64,000 nt of DNA from Theocolax elegans (GCA_026168455.1 CM047425.1:42428711-42492710); one strand, 5' to 3'; counted from the first letter of the stretch, positions 35,589 to 47,005 are shown. Notes: a model not told the origin generated them from the sequence alone. Translations and numbers: made by a program.

Positions 35589-36419
35589 AAGTATTAAAAA
35601 GAAGTTGCTTGATTTATTAAAACAGGTGGTCGTATAAATAGCTTACAAACATCATCAACTGTTGAAGAGAAACGTGTTGAATGGGAGGATATGGAGTCTG
35701 CATTCAAGAATCGTATACGATCTGGTATTATAATAAACCTCAAGCATTTAGACATTGTATCGTTTATGCATGATGCACAAAGTCTATTCGAGTTAAAGAT
35801 AAAAGAAATGTTAAACGAATATAGTGCTTTAAAAATTAATGCTGAATTGACTGGTGAATATATAATACAGAAAAGCGATTCGTTCACTAGTGAAGTTAAG
35901 TATTTTAAGGGGTCAAGCCTGGGTTAACTGCTCAAAAAATCGATTTTTTTTTATTACCTTTTTTAGAAGTATTTCTTATATAAAACATTATCCCAAAATT
36001 TGAAAAACAAAAAAAAATTTTTTCGCAAGTTATAATTGAATAAAGTAAGCATTAATGGACATTTTTTCTCTAAAATTATTTTTGCAAAAAAAAACATTTT
36101 ATTTTAATTTAACTAAAACAATAATTGCGAGGTTTTCGACGTTTACATACAAGTATATTAAACGAAGTAACTATCAAGCGTAGAGTTTGGTAAAGTAGAA
36201 ATCTACTTTACCATACGATTCAAATTTAATATAATAAATAAATGATTCCTTTTACTCTAATATACTGCACAAATACGTACAGTTTTATTTGAAGTAAATA
36301 TTGTCTGCATTGATAAAGTATTTACATTATTTTAGTAAATACTCAGTGGATTTTAAATTAAAAGTATATTTTTGACTATAAATTTTATTAGTTTTAAAAA
36401 ATTAATTATAAATTTATAC

Positions 36420-37404
36420 AAAAAAAGAGCAGTAAAAAAATGCCAGACTCAAGGAATAGAATACCTGGTACATCTGCTCATAAAAAAATTATCAACATCA
36501 GTAAGAACCAACTACGATGTACTTTCATCAACATCGATGGAATTCACAACACCAAAGCTACAATCCAGATCAAGTAAAAAGTTAAAAACTGATACCATTG
36601 AAGAAAGTAGCACACAAAATAGAATTATAGATATATCACTACTTTTCTCAATATTAGAAGAATTTTTAGTTTGTCAGATTGTCATGGTACAGTTAAATTT
36701 TCTGAAGTTGATGTGAGAGGTTTGGGAAGTAAAATAACAATAACATGTACAAACTGTTATAAGGTATTTGTTATTGATTCAAGCAGAAAAGTTGGAAAAG
36801 AAAGTAATGTTTATGAAATAAATTGGCGTATAGTGCACACAATGAGAACTCTTGGTCATGGGCATGCTGGTTTAGTTACTTTTTGTGGAAATATGGATTT
36901 GCCGAGTCCAGTTTCTCACAGTAATTATGACATTATTAATACAGAGATAGAAAATGTTTGTAAAAAATTTGGTAAAGAGTCTATGAAAGCAGCTATCGAG
37001 CAATTATATGATTCAACAAGTCAGAATTGCCATATAAGTGTATCAGGTGATGGTTCTTGGAGGAAGCAAGGATTCAATTCTCTTCAAGTTGTTGCAAGTT
37101 TGATACTGCATGAGAATGGAAAAGGAATTGACGTTTCTCCAAAGCAATCTATTTGCAGAGCATGTGAATTGCGACCAGAAGAAGGCACAGAGGAATATAG
37201 AGAATGGTACAACGTACATCAAACTAATTGCTCTGCCAACCAACTGGTAGTTCTGGCAAGATGGAAGTAGATGGAATTGTAGTTTCAAAGATCTGAATCA
37301 CTTTATGGCATAAAATGTGCTAATTACATTGGAGATGGAGACTTTATTAAGCTAAGAGAAGTTTATAAAGCTTTGTGCGATGTCAAAGCATATTGAGGTT
37401 TGTA
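36420..37404 (+). pseudogene. Kolobok/Mutator-like transposase, N-terminal half, frameshifted
   Basis: Three overlapping frames read one protein. An N-terminus begins near 36439. The middle (36530-36680) precedes a frame change, the main block runs 36671-37270, and a shift near 37245 leads into a C-terminal piece ending by about 37404. Zinc-binding pairs (SDCHG, CTNCYKVF) precede a block with WRIVHTMRTLGHG, then the catalytic-type ISVSGDGSWRKQGF and a Cys-rich CRACEL. In related proteins a further 200 or more residues follow, and these are missing. The remaining 1.5 kb of the element is non-coding, so this is a dead copy. Confidence 0.65.
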
Positions 37405-38379
37405 ACACTTTCACAAATACACATAAAATAACTTCAACCACATAATATCACATTAAGCACAAATACACTGAACATAAGAAACCACTTGTTGATATAATTT
37501 TATCCGTATACTGCAAATAATGTATTATATCTAAGTGTTGACACATTGGTTATGCTGAAATGGAGAAACAAAGAATCAATTTCTTGACATAAACAAAATA
37601 TAAATTTAAGGTTATGCAAATACTTATCTGATATAATTTATTCATGCAGTTTTATAAACCACTTGTTTCTTTTATTTATTTTATTTAGATACTCTATATA
37701 TATATATTTAATATATAATATATAATTCTACTTGATATTATAATAGCTCAAAACTGAACTACAAACGTGTGGCTGGTGCACACTTCCATTAACAGCTGTA
37801 ACACTATCTATGCCTCTCTCTTTCTCTATCACGTGACAAGGCTATTCGAAAAATCAATAATCTTATGGAAGACTTGTCATGTGAGAGAGAGAGAAAGAGA
37901 TATTGTACACAACTGTCAAACAGTATTTGTTTTTACTGCATTCTTTACATATTTTTAATTAAATTTAATGCTTATAATAAAAATTATAATCATATAATAT
38001 AGTATATGATTTTTTATCAAAATATTTTTTAAAATCCATATAATCATGCATTAATATTCAATAATAGCTAAGTATTCTTGTAGTTTTAAAAAATTTTATT
38101 CCTCTTTTTATAAAGAAACTGATTCTTGAAGTTGATTTTCTGTTATTTTAGATAATACATGTATATTAAAAAAATATACTGAGTATTATATTAATAAAAC
38201 CAGAAAAAAGTCATTATAAACCTATTAAATATATATATTATTAAGATTATATATATATATAAAGTGTATGATACCTGAAGAATATGGTATTAGAATTATA
38301 AAATAAGTAAAACTTTAAATCTAATAAGTGAAACTTTAAATGCATTTATCTCATTATTGGTTTTTTAATGATTTTAGCT

Positions 38380-38698
38380 TACTTGCCGCAGGATATTTCA
38401 GAGCCAGGTTGATGAATCACTTTGAAATTTTGGGGAAACTTTTAAAATATATATTTCTACGGACTTATGTTGCCCAATTTTCAAAAAGATAAGTTTTAGG
38501 TGAATGTTATGTACGTATACGTACATAACATTCACTATTTTTCTTATTATTATCAACTTTTATATTTAATACATTGTTATTAAATTTTTTTTCAGAAAAA
38601 GAAAAACATAAGTCTGTAAACATATTTTCCATGAACATTTTAAGACTTATTAGACATTAAAAGATGCATTCAGTGCTTCAATATCCTGCGGCAACTGC
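38380..38698. repeat. Nested inverted-repeat element with a 36-bp perfect palindrome
   Basis: TTGCCGCAGGATATT near 38383 and its complement near 38684 bound about 310 bp inside the Kolobok-like element. At 38500-38535 lies a perfect 36-bp palindrome (half-site GTGAATGTTATGTACGTA). This could be a MITE nested in the transposon. No target duplication was resolved. Confidence 0.45.
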
Positions 38699-41600
38699 AA
38701 AAATTGATCAATTTTTTAATATCATTATAAGTTTAATAACCAGAATTAAAAATGCATAATAAACATTTTTTATATTGATAACTATAAAGTATAATGTATA
38801 TATATTATGTAAAAAAAATAAATTTGTAAGAGGAAATAAAAAAAAAAAATTATTCCAATAAGAATTGTTTATTTATTTAAAACATTTAACCCAGGCTTGA
38901 CCCCTTAATACTGAAAACAAATCAGTATGCAAAACAACTGGTCAGGTTGGAGTCTTTGTCAAATTCTTAGTCTAAGCATCAATATTAACAAACTTGAAAT
39001 CATGAAAGAAAGTTCATATATACCACTACCGGATTCAATACAGAAAAAAAAAGCATGTGTCAACGTAAAGAATTTAGATGATCAATGTTTCAAGTGATCT
39101 GTGTTAGCTGGTTTACATCCTCGAAAGTCTCATAGTGAACGTGTGAGTGCTTACATAAAGTTTGAACATGATTTAAATTTTCATGGACTAGAATTTCCAA
39201 TTACACTAAAACAAGTAAATAAATTTGAATCTAAAAATGATGTTTCAGTAAATGTATATATTTGAAAATTGTGTAATAATAATTATAAGGTGAATCCGTG
39301 TTACATAACAGCTTGTAAGAAGAATTCTCATGTGAATTTATTATTATATTGAGGCCGATGATAACGATACATCACTTCCAAAGTTTCACTATGTATTAAT
39401 AAAGAATTTATCGAGATTGGTGAGGAGTCAATTGACAAAACATGTTAATAAATGTTATGTCTGTGATAGATGTTTGCGTTTCTTTTATTCAATTGATAAA
39501 CTTCACAATCATGAACTTGATTGTAGTCAAATGAATAAATGTACGATTATATTGTCTATGTTAAAAAATAATATACTCTCATTCAAGAACTTTAGTCATC
39601 AATTAAAAGTACCGTACGTGATTTATGCAGATTTTGAGTGTCTGCTTAGACCTGTAGAAAGAGATGAACGTGCGTTTTAAGAGCATCGAGCATACAGCAT
39701 AGAGTACTATCTTAAGTGTAGCTTTGATGATTCAAAATCAATTTATCGAAGCTATAGACAAGAAGATGAAAGTTGTAAAATGACTCCTGCTGAATGGTTT
39801 ATCAAAGAACTTCAATCACTTCGTGTTCAATTGGAACAGTTACATAGCTCACCTGAACCAATGTATCTTACACCTGTAGAAACGCAGCAGTTTAAAGAGG
39901 CGACGTACTGTCATATATGCGGGAAAATCTTCTCTGCTGATCAAACAAAAGTTCGAGATCATTGTCATTTGACTGGAAAGATAGAGGAGCTGCACATGAA
40001 GGTTGTAACATAAACTTCAAAGATGCAAGATTTATACCTGTTGTATTCCACAATACGAGTACGACTCTCATTTTATTATTAAAGAGCTTGTTTCTGCAGG
40101 TAATTTCAAGGGACGCGTACATCTTATTCCGAAAAATAAACAACGTTATATTTCTTTTACAAACTATGTTCATGGAAGTGACATAAATTTTAGATTTATA
40201 GATTCATTTAAATTTATGGCTTTATCTCTCGAGAAATTAGCATCATATTTAGAAACTCTTTGTATTACTGATTCAGTATTTAAAATTGCAGATGGTTATA
40301 CAGAATTGTACTACAGAATAGATACAATTGTTGCTCCAAGAAGGTGTTTTTCCTTATGATTATGTAAATTCGTTTAAAAAATTAGAAGAAACACAACTTC
40401 CATCACAAAAAGACTTGTTTAGTAAATTGTACAACAGTGATATCTCAGATGCTGATTGTAAGCATTCAATGAATTAAGCTGTTTGATATTCAAACACTTG
40501 GTGAATACTCTGATTTCTACTTAAAAACAGATGTGCTATTACTTATAGATGTATTTGAAGACTTTCGTAAGACTTGTATGGATGCGTATGAACTCGATCC
40601 TGTACATTACTATACTACACCTGGTTTAACCATGGTATGCAGTGTTAAAGTATACACAAGTGCAGCTCGAATTATTTACAGATGTAGATATGTTGCTATT
40701 TGTTGAGAGAGGTGTCAGAGGAGGAATTAGTCAATGCTGTAATAGATATGCAAAGGCAAATAATAAGTACATGAGTGAGAATTACAAAGATGATGAAGAG
40801 GAATCATATCTCATGTACTATGATGTTAATAATCTTTATGGATGGGCAATGACACAGCATTTACCTTATGGAGACTTTAAATGGATCAACTGTATGGATG
40901 AACAAGATTTCTTCAATATTCCGGATGACTACGATATTGGCTATATTCTCGAAGTAGGCTTGGAGTAACCCGTACAAATTCGTGACTCGCATAAAGATTT
41001 ACCATTATGTGCTGAACACCTATCTCCACCTGGTTCAAAGTGTAAGAAGTTGATGACTACGTTAAATGATAAGAAACGGTATGTAATACACTATCAAGCG
41101 CTTGAACAAGCCTTGAAACATGGTTTAGTTATAAAAAAGATTTTAAGGTTTCGACAAAGTGCATGGTTAAAGCCCTATGTTGATTTAAACACGAAAAAGA
41201 GACAAAATGCAAAAAATGAGTTTGAAAAACTGTTTTTCAAGTTGTTAATTAATGCTGTTTATGGGAAAACCATGGAGAATGAACGAAAACGATTTGATGT
41301 CAAGCTTGTCAACAAGTGGACTGGTCGTTACGGGGCTGAAGCACTCATTGCAAAACCAAATTTTCACAGTTGTTTAATTTTTGAAGAGAATCTTGTTGCC
41401 ATACAACTTATGCGTACAGAAATCACCGTAAGTAAACCTATATATTGGAAACAAGTGTAAACTTTTATATACCGATACATATAGTCTTATTTATGAAATT
41501 CGCGGTGTTGACATTTATCAGTTGATGAAAGAAGCCATTGAAAGATTTAACACAACCGACTATCCGGAGAATAATCATTTTGGAATACCACGAAGAAACA

Positions 41601-41985
41601 AGAAAATAGTAGGATTGATGAAAGATGAGTGTAATGAACAAATTATGACAGAATTTATCGGATTACGCAGCAAGATGTATAGTGTTCTCGTCGAGAATGT
41701 CAAACCTATAAAGAAAGCGAAAGCTTTCAAAGGAAATGTTGTGCAAACAAGCATCAGTTTCGATGACTATAAGAAATGTTTGTTCAATCAATCAACAGTA
41801 AGGTGTCAACAGAATAATATTCGCTCCAGAAATCATATCGTTCGTACGGAAAAAGAGCATAAAATTGCTCTAAGTCCACATGATGATAAACGCCATCTGT
41901 TACCGAATACTATCGACACATTACCATAGGGGCATTACAACATTCTGGATGAGGAGGATGAGGAACTTTTACAGATTTACAGCCG

Positions 41986-42480
41986 ATGAGGAATGAAGAG
42001 AGGGAAGCTATTAAAGTGGGGGAAGCAAATGAAGAGGTAGAACCCATTGATGAAGAACTTATGCAGATGCTGATGCAACCAATGACGGACAGAGCTGATG
42101 AAGTTGGGGTAGCTGTTAAAGTGGGTGAAGCTGATGGAGAAGTAGAATCCATTGATGCGGAACTTTTGCAGATGTTGCTACAACCAATGACGGACGGCGC
42201 TGATGGAGAGAGGGAAACTATTCAAGTGGGGGAAGCTGTTCAAGTGGGGGAAGCTGTTCAAATGGGGGAAGCTGTTCAGGTGGGGGAAGCTGTTTAAGTG
42301 GGGGAAGCTAGTTAAGCAGTAGAACTCATTGACGAAGAACTTTAACAGATGCTGTTACACCCAATGACAGACAAAGCTGATAAAGATGGGAGTAATGTTA
42401 AAGTGGGGGAAGCCAACAAAGTGGAGATAGGTCTTAATAAGCGAGATCAATTTACAATTTGGCATATTCATTTGTTCAGC
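41986..42480 (+). pseudogene. Polinton acidic tandem-repeat protein
   Basis: An ORF at 41986-42297 continues past stops to about 42480. It is built from a unit of about 35 residues containing IDEELMQMLMQPMTD, present about three times, joined by KVGEA/QVGEA spacers. At 42215-42310 an 18-bp unit (GTTCAAGTGGGGGAAGCT) is repeated five times. The protein is acidic with no recognised domain. It follows the polymerase in the same orientation. It may have grown by slippage. Function unknown. Confidence 0.45.
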
Positions 42481-42610
42481 GAATTGAAGAACAGCTACGA
42501 GCCTCTCCCATAGAAGCAAAAAGTGTGAACACTTTATGTAAGTATTAGCACATTTCATGTCTTATATTATATTTTAAAATTTTAATATATAATATATATC
42601 TTGTTTTAGA

Positions 42611-42910
42611 ATGGATCTAGCCATGTTGAATAAAATTGCACAGAGTGCTTACCTTCCAAGGAAGAGGCTATCTGAATTGGAGAAGGAGAAAAAATATTTT
42701 GTGACTAGAGTGAAGAGAGTCACCACCAAATATGGATTAAAAATTATCGTTACAGTTGATGAAGAGTGTGACATCTTTCTACCTGATCGAGTGTCTAAGG
42801 CAATACTGGCTAATGACAACGTATTTGATAAATTGACTGAGAAGGGAAATAAATTTGTTTTATTTATTGTATATCATGGTGATGATAAATTTGAATTTTG
42901 TGATTTATAA
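42611..42910 (+). CDS. Small Polinton protein, possible OB-fold ssDNA-binding protein
   Basis: An intact 99-codon ORF from ATG 42611. The order LSELEKEKKYFVTRVKR, then YGLKIIVTVDEECDIFLPDRV, then a C-terminal KFEFCDL matches a small protein often found beside polymerase B in insect Polinton-like elements. Its alternating hydrophobic strands suggest an OB fold and a replication role as a single-strand binder, which is inference. TTGTTTTAG just before the ATG looks like a 3' splice site, and a TAT|GTAAGT donor lies at about 42538, so it may have had a 5' exon. It is one of the few undamaged frames in the element. Confidence 0.5.
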   Translation: MDLAMLNKIAQSAYLPRKRLSELEKEKKYFVTRVKRVTTKYGLKIIVTVDEECDIFLPDRVSKAILANDNVFDKLTEKGNKFVLFIVYHGDDKFEFCDL

Positions 42911-43129
42911 TATTTATATAATGTAATAAATAAAAAATAAATAAATAAAAAAACATAATAAAAATTAAAAATTACAAAGAGAGAGAAAATTTAAGGAGAG
43001 AAAGAGTCACAAGTGTGTTTTATACATTGATTTAATTCATTGTAAAAGACTCATTAGTGATGATTAAGTTGGTTGTTTCTCACGGGTTGAGGGCGTAGGT
43101 GAGGACATTCGACATTTTCTCTCTTTTTT
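42911..43129. other. Spacer between convergent Polinton genes
   Basis: AT-rich spacer. An AATAAA-rich run at 42926-42960 could serve as a polyadenylation signal for the plus-strand genes. Confidence 0.4.
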
Positions 43130-44034
43130 TTATATTTCTGTTTTATTAATCCAACTCTTGTGAGAACTACCAAATCCTAACCACTTTACAAAGACTTTAT
43201 TTTCTTGTTTCTTTAATATTTTCTCTACAAGATAAACATCGTCATATTTAGCTTTTTGCAACTCTTGTTCATAAAATCCACCACTGATAGGATGCTCTCA
43301 ATGAACCTGTAAAAGGTATGTTATTGGATTTGTATTTACTACTCGTCTAATTATAAATATTTTAGTAGACCAATTAGGAGTATAACCTTTCTCAAATACA
43401 TGTTTCACTTTGCTTATTCGTCCTTTGTCACCAATTTTAAATTTATGTTTTTTTATAGGTACATTCTTGAGAGTAAATTGTGGCAATAGTAAAGATGCAT
43501 TTTCTACTGTTACATCTTTTCGTTTCATACCAATTGTACGATGCTTTCTATCGTTGTAAGCAGCTATCAAGTTTGGTAAAATACCAATCCATTTATGATT
43601 TCCTCGAAGACTGAACTGAAACTACATTTTATTTTTTAGTGTACGATTGAAACGTTCACAAATAGATGCTTTCATATTCGAATACGTTGAATAAAGATGG
43701 ATTTTGAAACGTTTCATAAGATTTTGAAATGTTTTATTGTAAAACTCTTTTCCTCTATCTACATGTAAATTTATAGGTACTCTACCTTCTCGTAGAATAG
43801 ACTTCATAGCAGTAGTAACATCTTCACCAGTTTTTCTTTTGACTGACACAGCCCAAGCAAATCTGGAGAGAATACCTATAAAGCCTTTATTTTCTTTAGA
43901 ATAAGGTATCATCAAACAATATCTGCTTGCCAAGTTTCATCAAAACCTCGTACATCAAAACTTCGTCGAGGATAGTATCGACGAGCAGGTTTATGAAGTT
44001 CTTCTACTATAGCTTTCTTATGCTTCGACATCAT
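43130..44034 (-). pseudogene. Polinton retroviral-type integrase with chromodomain, copy 1
   Basis: The minus-strand gene begins at ATG 44034 (MMSKHKKAIVEEL) and ends at TAA 43130-43132, about 300 codons. WQADIV supplies the first catalytic Asp, then a frame change and a small deletion occur near 43925. LHVDRGKEFYN supplies the second Asp and ASICERFNRTLKNKM the Glu. An SH3-like part (KFKIGDKGRISK, GYTPNWSTKIF) follows, then a stop near 43299. A chromodomain-like tail comes next (VYLVEKILKKQ, VKWLGFGSSHKSWI). The domain order is typical of Polinton integrases, which insert the linear element. Copy 2 lies at 46310-46944. Confidence 0.8.
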
Positions 44035-44095
44035 TTGGCCTTAATACAATGATGGTTATCCAGATAATGATTGAAATATTTAGGTGATCATACAT

Positions 44096-44514
44096 TTATA
44101 TCCAATGATTTCACCTTATAATCTATTATTTGATGTTAAATCACTAACATCTACCGAGATAACGTTTGGAGGTATTTCTACTACCACATCTTTGATTTTT
44201 TTTAAATCAATGTCATATTTGTTAAACATATTGTTGATTTCATCTTTATGTGATTCGATAATCTTATCTATATTATTAAGATCATGTTTTAGTCGCGATA
44301 TAATGTGAACTAATCTTTCAATCTCTATTCTTAGCTTACATTATAATGTTTCAAGATTCAATGCTTCATTTGCTTCAGTAGGTGATGCGACATTGCATAA
44401 TCGCTTGTCATCTAAATCATATTGGCCATCGTTAGTCATTTTAAAACCTACACCAGGTGGACCTCGACTAACTGTACCTCGTTTAAGATTACGTCCAAAC
44501 ACGTCAACACTCAT
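44096..44514 (-). pseudogene. Polinton GPPGVGF-containing protein, copy 1
   Basis: From ATG 44514 on the minus strand. The N-terminus (DVFGRNL, RGPPGVGFKMTNDGQYDL) is a conserved signature of a protein that accompanies polymerase and integrase in arthropod Polinton-like elements. A heptad-like region (IERLVHIISRLKHDLNNIDKI) follows and suggests a coiled coil. A stop interrupts it near 44347. Its role is unknown. The short collagen-like GPPG and coiled coil would suit a fibre or structural protein, which is speculation. Confidence 0.5.
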
Positions 44515-44540
44515 TTTTTAACTGATTGTGTAATTTATAT

Positions 44541-45450
44541 TCAGCTTAATATATAGCCAGCTTCATGCAGCTCCTCAATAATTGAATGAATTTCGTTGAT
44601 GTGACTAGGATTTCCAGCCCTCTCAGCTACTAACAATAGAAGTCAATCTACCAGCTCATTCGGAACATCCCAGTATACATAATACATTGTAGTATTACGT
44701 TGTGCAATTTTATATTGTGGTAAAGAACTGTAGTGTTGAAAAAAATTATTTTTTGCTAATGCACTTCTATATTTCTTTATAAATAATGGAGCTATTATAT
44801 CATTGAATTTTTTACTTTTATGAGAGCGAAGAGGCTCATCAGCATTAAACTGTTTCTTGTGAGCATTCGTTGCTTCAAGTATTTGACGATAATTCGACAA
44901 ATCCTTTTTGCTAATATAACCTTGTTCAGGATTTTTCATAATCACCAACTCTAATAAGCCTTGGGTTTGTGGATACTTTACACCAACAACGGTTATACTC
45001 TTCGCATCAAAAAATATGGGGTATTTCCAAGTACGTAAGTATTACCTTCTTTTCGCACTCCATAGATTTTATCCAAATTGTCTGTCTGTTTTCTTTGTAA
45101 CATTATCAAATATTTATTAGTATTTTGTTCTTCATCTTCACTTCCAGCTGTTTCAAAAGTAGTTTCCAAATCTCGCACTTGAACGATGCTATTTTTTGTT
45201 GATGTACTTCCATTCAGTGTATCTTCATCGTTAAAGACTTTAGTTGATTGGGAGTCATTCACACATTCAGAAGTAAAAAATGGAGAATATTTATTAACTG
45301 TTTCAGTATTAGCAACAAGTTTTTGTAGTGGTTCAACACTCCGTTTAAAGGTTTCACCAATTGTTTTCTCAAAATAATCCTTCCCATATTTTAGAAAGTT
45401 ATATTTTTGTTGTACAGCATTTCTGGCTTTAACAAGCTTTCGAAAAATCT
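44541..45450 (-). pseudogene. Polinton conserved C-terminal protein, copy 1 (5'-truncated)
   Basis: The minus-strand coding sequence runs from the junction at about 45450 to TGA at 44541-44543. Blocks in order are KARNAVQQKYNFLKYGKDYF, an S/T/E-rich linker, a DNLDKIYGVRKEGNTYVLG segment, a frame change near 44993, an ISKKDLSNYRQILEATNAHKK segment, and a C-terminal VPNELVD ... HSIIEELHEAGYI. I recognise the order from uncharacterised proteins of insect Polintons but know no function. The N-terminus is cut by the LINE 3' fragment. Confidence 0.5.
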
Positions 45451-45822
45451 CGTCTCATTAATCATCTACCTTTCACTAATTTCGATCCGCTCCTCTTCAC
45501 TCCCTTTAAATCTTCCCTACTGTCCTACCTCACTGAGCTTGACCGACAAGCCTGCGATTTGAGAATATCAATTGAAGGTATAGTGTGCCCTCCCTTGCCC
45601 GACTTAGAAAATAATATGTATTATTCTTATTTCTAGTCATTCTCTTGTATTATTTATTTTGTATTGCGTCGGCGTCTCCGTTTATTTTATTTTATTTTAT
45701 TTTATTTTAATGTAATTTCGAACAATCGCCAGTATTTAAACTGGACTTTATAAGCGCTTTGATTTTTTTGTTTTTATTTTATTGTTTTATTTCACTGTTT
45801 TATTTTATTGTTATGTTAAATC
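45451..45822 (+). repeat. LINE 3'-end fragment, copy 1
   Basis: It begins abruptly after the Polinton gene. A short coding-like tail (SYLTELDRQACDL) is followed by UTR-like sequence with (TTTTA)n at 45691-45719. In copy 2 the same sequence resumes after the MITE and ends in an (AATC)n tail, as expected of a 5'-truncated LINE insertion. Confidence 0.45.
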
Positions 45823-46309
45823 CCTATCAGCACACAATGTCTTAAAAATGTTTAAATTACGTTGCGGCTAAAACCTTTAAACGTTAGAATTTAATACTTG
45901 AAAAACGTTTGAAGTACGTTTAAATTTGGTTAAAATGTCCTCTTTAATTTTAGGAAAGTAATATTTTTTAACGTATTTCAAACGTATTTTTAACGTTGGA
46001 TAAACAAAATTATTCGATGTATATTATTATGGAGCATGCGCAGTTGTTACTTATCAATTGTAGCTATGCGCAAATGCGATTTTTATATTTATTTATAAAT
46101 ATAAATCATTTATATGTGCAAAAATGACAATTGCGCATAGCTACAATTGATAAGTAACAACTACGCATGCTCCATAATAATATACATCGGATAATTTTGT
46201 TTATCCAACGTTAAAAATACGTTTGAAATACGTTAAAAAATATTATTTTCCTAAAATTAAAGAGGACATTTTAACCAAATTTAAACGTAGTTCAAACGTT
46301 TTTCAAGTA
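45823..46309. mobile_element. Foldback MITE, truncated copy at the duplication junction
   Basis: It starts CCTATCAGCACACAATG, like the complete element at 48733, and runs through the central palindromic part. It is cut at 46309, where duplicated integrase sequence begins. Confidence 0.8.
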
Positions 46310-46944
46310 CATGTTTCACTTTGCTTATTCGTCCTTTGTCACCAATTTTAAATTTATGTTTTTTTATAGGTACATTCTTGAGAGTAAATTGTGGCAATAG
46401 TAAAGATGCATTTTCTACTGTTACATCTTTTCGTTTCATACCAATTGTACGATGCTTTCTATCGTTGTAAGCAGCTATCAAGTTTGGTAAAATACCAATC
46501 CATTTATGATTTCCTCGAAGACTGAACTGAAACTACATTTTATTTTTTAGTGTACGATTGAAACGTTCACAAATAGATGCTTTCATATTCGAATACGTTG
46601 AATAAAGATGGATTTTGAAACGTTTCATAAGATTTTGAAATGTTTTATTGTAAAACTCTTTTCCTCTATCTACATGTAAATTTATAGGTACTCTACCTTC
46701 TCGTAGAATAGACTTCATAGCAGTAGTAACATCTTCACCAGTTTTTCTTTTGACTGACACAGCCCAAGCAAATCTGGAGAGAATACCTATAAAGCCTTTA
46801 TTTCTTTAGAATAAGGTATCATCAAACAATATCTGCTTGCCAAGTTTCATCAAAACCTCGTACATCAAAACTTCGTCGAGGATAGTATCGACGAGCAGGT
46901 TTATGAAGTTCTTCTACTATAGCTTTCTTATGCTTCGACATCAT
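46310..46944 (-). pseudogene. Polinton integrase, copy 2 (3'-truncated)
   Basis: A duplicate of the N-terminal and catalytic parts of the gene at 43130-44034. The C-terminal SH3-like and chromodomain parts are lost at the duplication junction. It carries a further one-base deletion at about 46801. Confidence 0.8.
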
Positions 46945-47005
46945 TTGGCCTTAATACAATGATGGTTATCCAGATAATGATTGAAATATTTAGGTGATCA
47001 TACAT

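Larger units (their letters stand above)
15890..35592 (+). mobile_element. Tandem Ty3/gypsy array: LTR-internal-LTR-internal-LTR with one AAGT duplication
   Basis: Three LTRs (15894-17937, 24700-26743, 33507-35588) alternate with two internal regions (17938-24699 and 26744-33506). AAGT occurs once on each side of the whole array (15890-15893 and 35589-35592) and not around the individual elements. Both internal regions carry the same gag stop, the same pol frameshifts and the same deletions, with only a few homopolymer-length differences between them. The array therefore arose by duplication of one decayed copy, not by two insertions. It interrupts a Polinton ORF. Confidence 0.9.
35909..38904 (+). 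mobile_element. Kolobok-like DNA transposon with TTAA target duplication
   Basis: 2996 bp with perfect 19-bp terminal inverted repeats (GGGGTCAAGCCTGGGTTAA at 35909-35927 and its complement at 38886-38904), flanked by TTAA at 35905-35908 and 38905-38908. Disregarding the element and one TTAA makes the polymerase reading frame continuous across the site (KYF, then NTEN), which confirms the boundaries. The transposase at 36420-37400 belongs to a family annotated as Mutator-like, but TTAA duplication favours the Kolobok superfamily. PiggyBac is unlikely because its transposase motifs are absent. Confidence 0.85.
35639..41929 (+). pseudogene. Polinton protein-primed DNA polymerase B, interrupted by a Kolobok-like element
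   Basis: Coding blocks occur at 35639-35904 and, after the 35909-38904 insertion, at 38909-41929, with many stops and shifts (for example TGA at 39096, stops at 39678 and 40966, frame change near 41460). The order is an N-terminal region (VEWEDMESAFKNRIRSG), an LPDSIQKKKACVNVKN block, a Cys-rich segment (CYVCDRCLRFF), exonuclease motif-like VIYADFECL, CHICGKIF, then palm motif A (YYDVNNLYGWAM, about 40828), motif B (KLLINAVYGKTMEN, about 41235) and motif C (YTDTYSL, about 41470). It would replicate the element by protein priming. The family's normal length is 1000-1200 residues and this copy agrees when the blocks are summed. Confidence 0.8.
14680..45450. mobile_element. Polinton/Maverick remnant with large nested insertions
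   Basis: Plus-strand protein-primed DNA polymerase B, an OB-like protein, a minus-strand chromodomain integrase and two further minus-strand conserved proteins occur in one block, the signature set of Polintons in arthropods. The block is interrupted by the gypsy array (15894-35588) and the Kolobok-like element (35909-38904); removing them leaves about 8 kb of Polinton sequence. All genes are damaged. Neither terminal inverted repeat was recognised. The right end is cut by a LINE 3' fragment at about 45451. I saw no packaging ATPase, major capsid or cysteine protease gene, so those genes have been lost. Confidence 0.75.

Noticed and set aside
35909..38904. PiggyBac element (because of TTAA)
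   Set aside because: The transposase fragments lack piggyBac motifs and match the Mutator-like/Kolobok type, and the inverted repeats start GGGGTC, not CCC.
44084..44308. Plus-strand 74-codon ORF (and its duplicate at 46994)
   Set aside because: Antisense shadow of the minus-strand GPPGVGF-containing Polinton protein.
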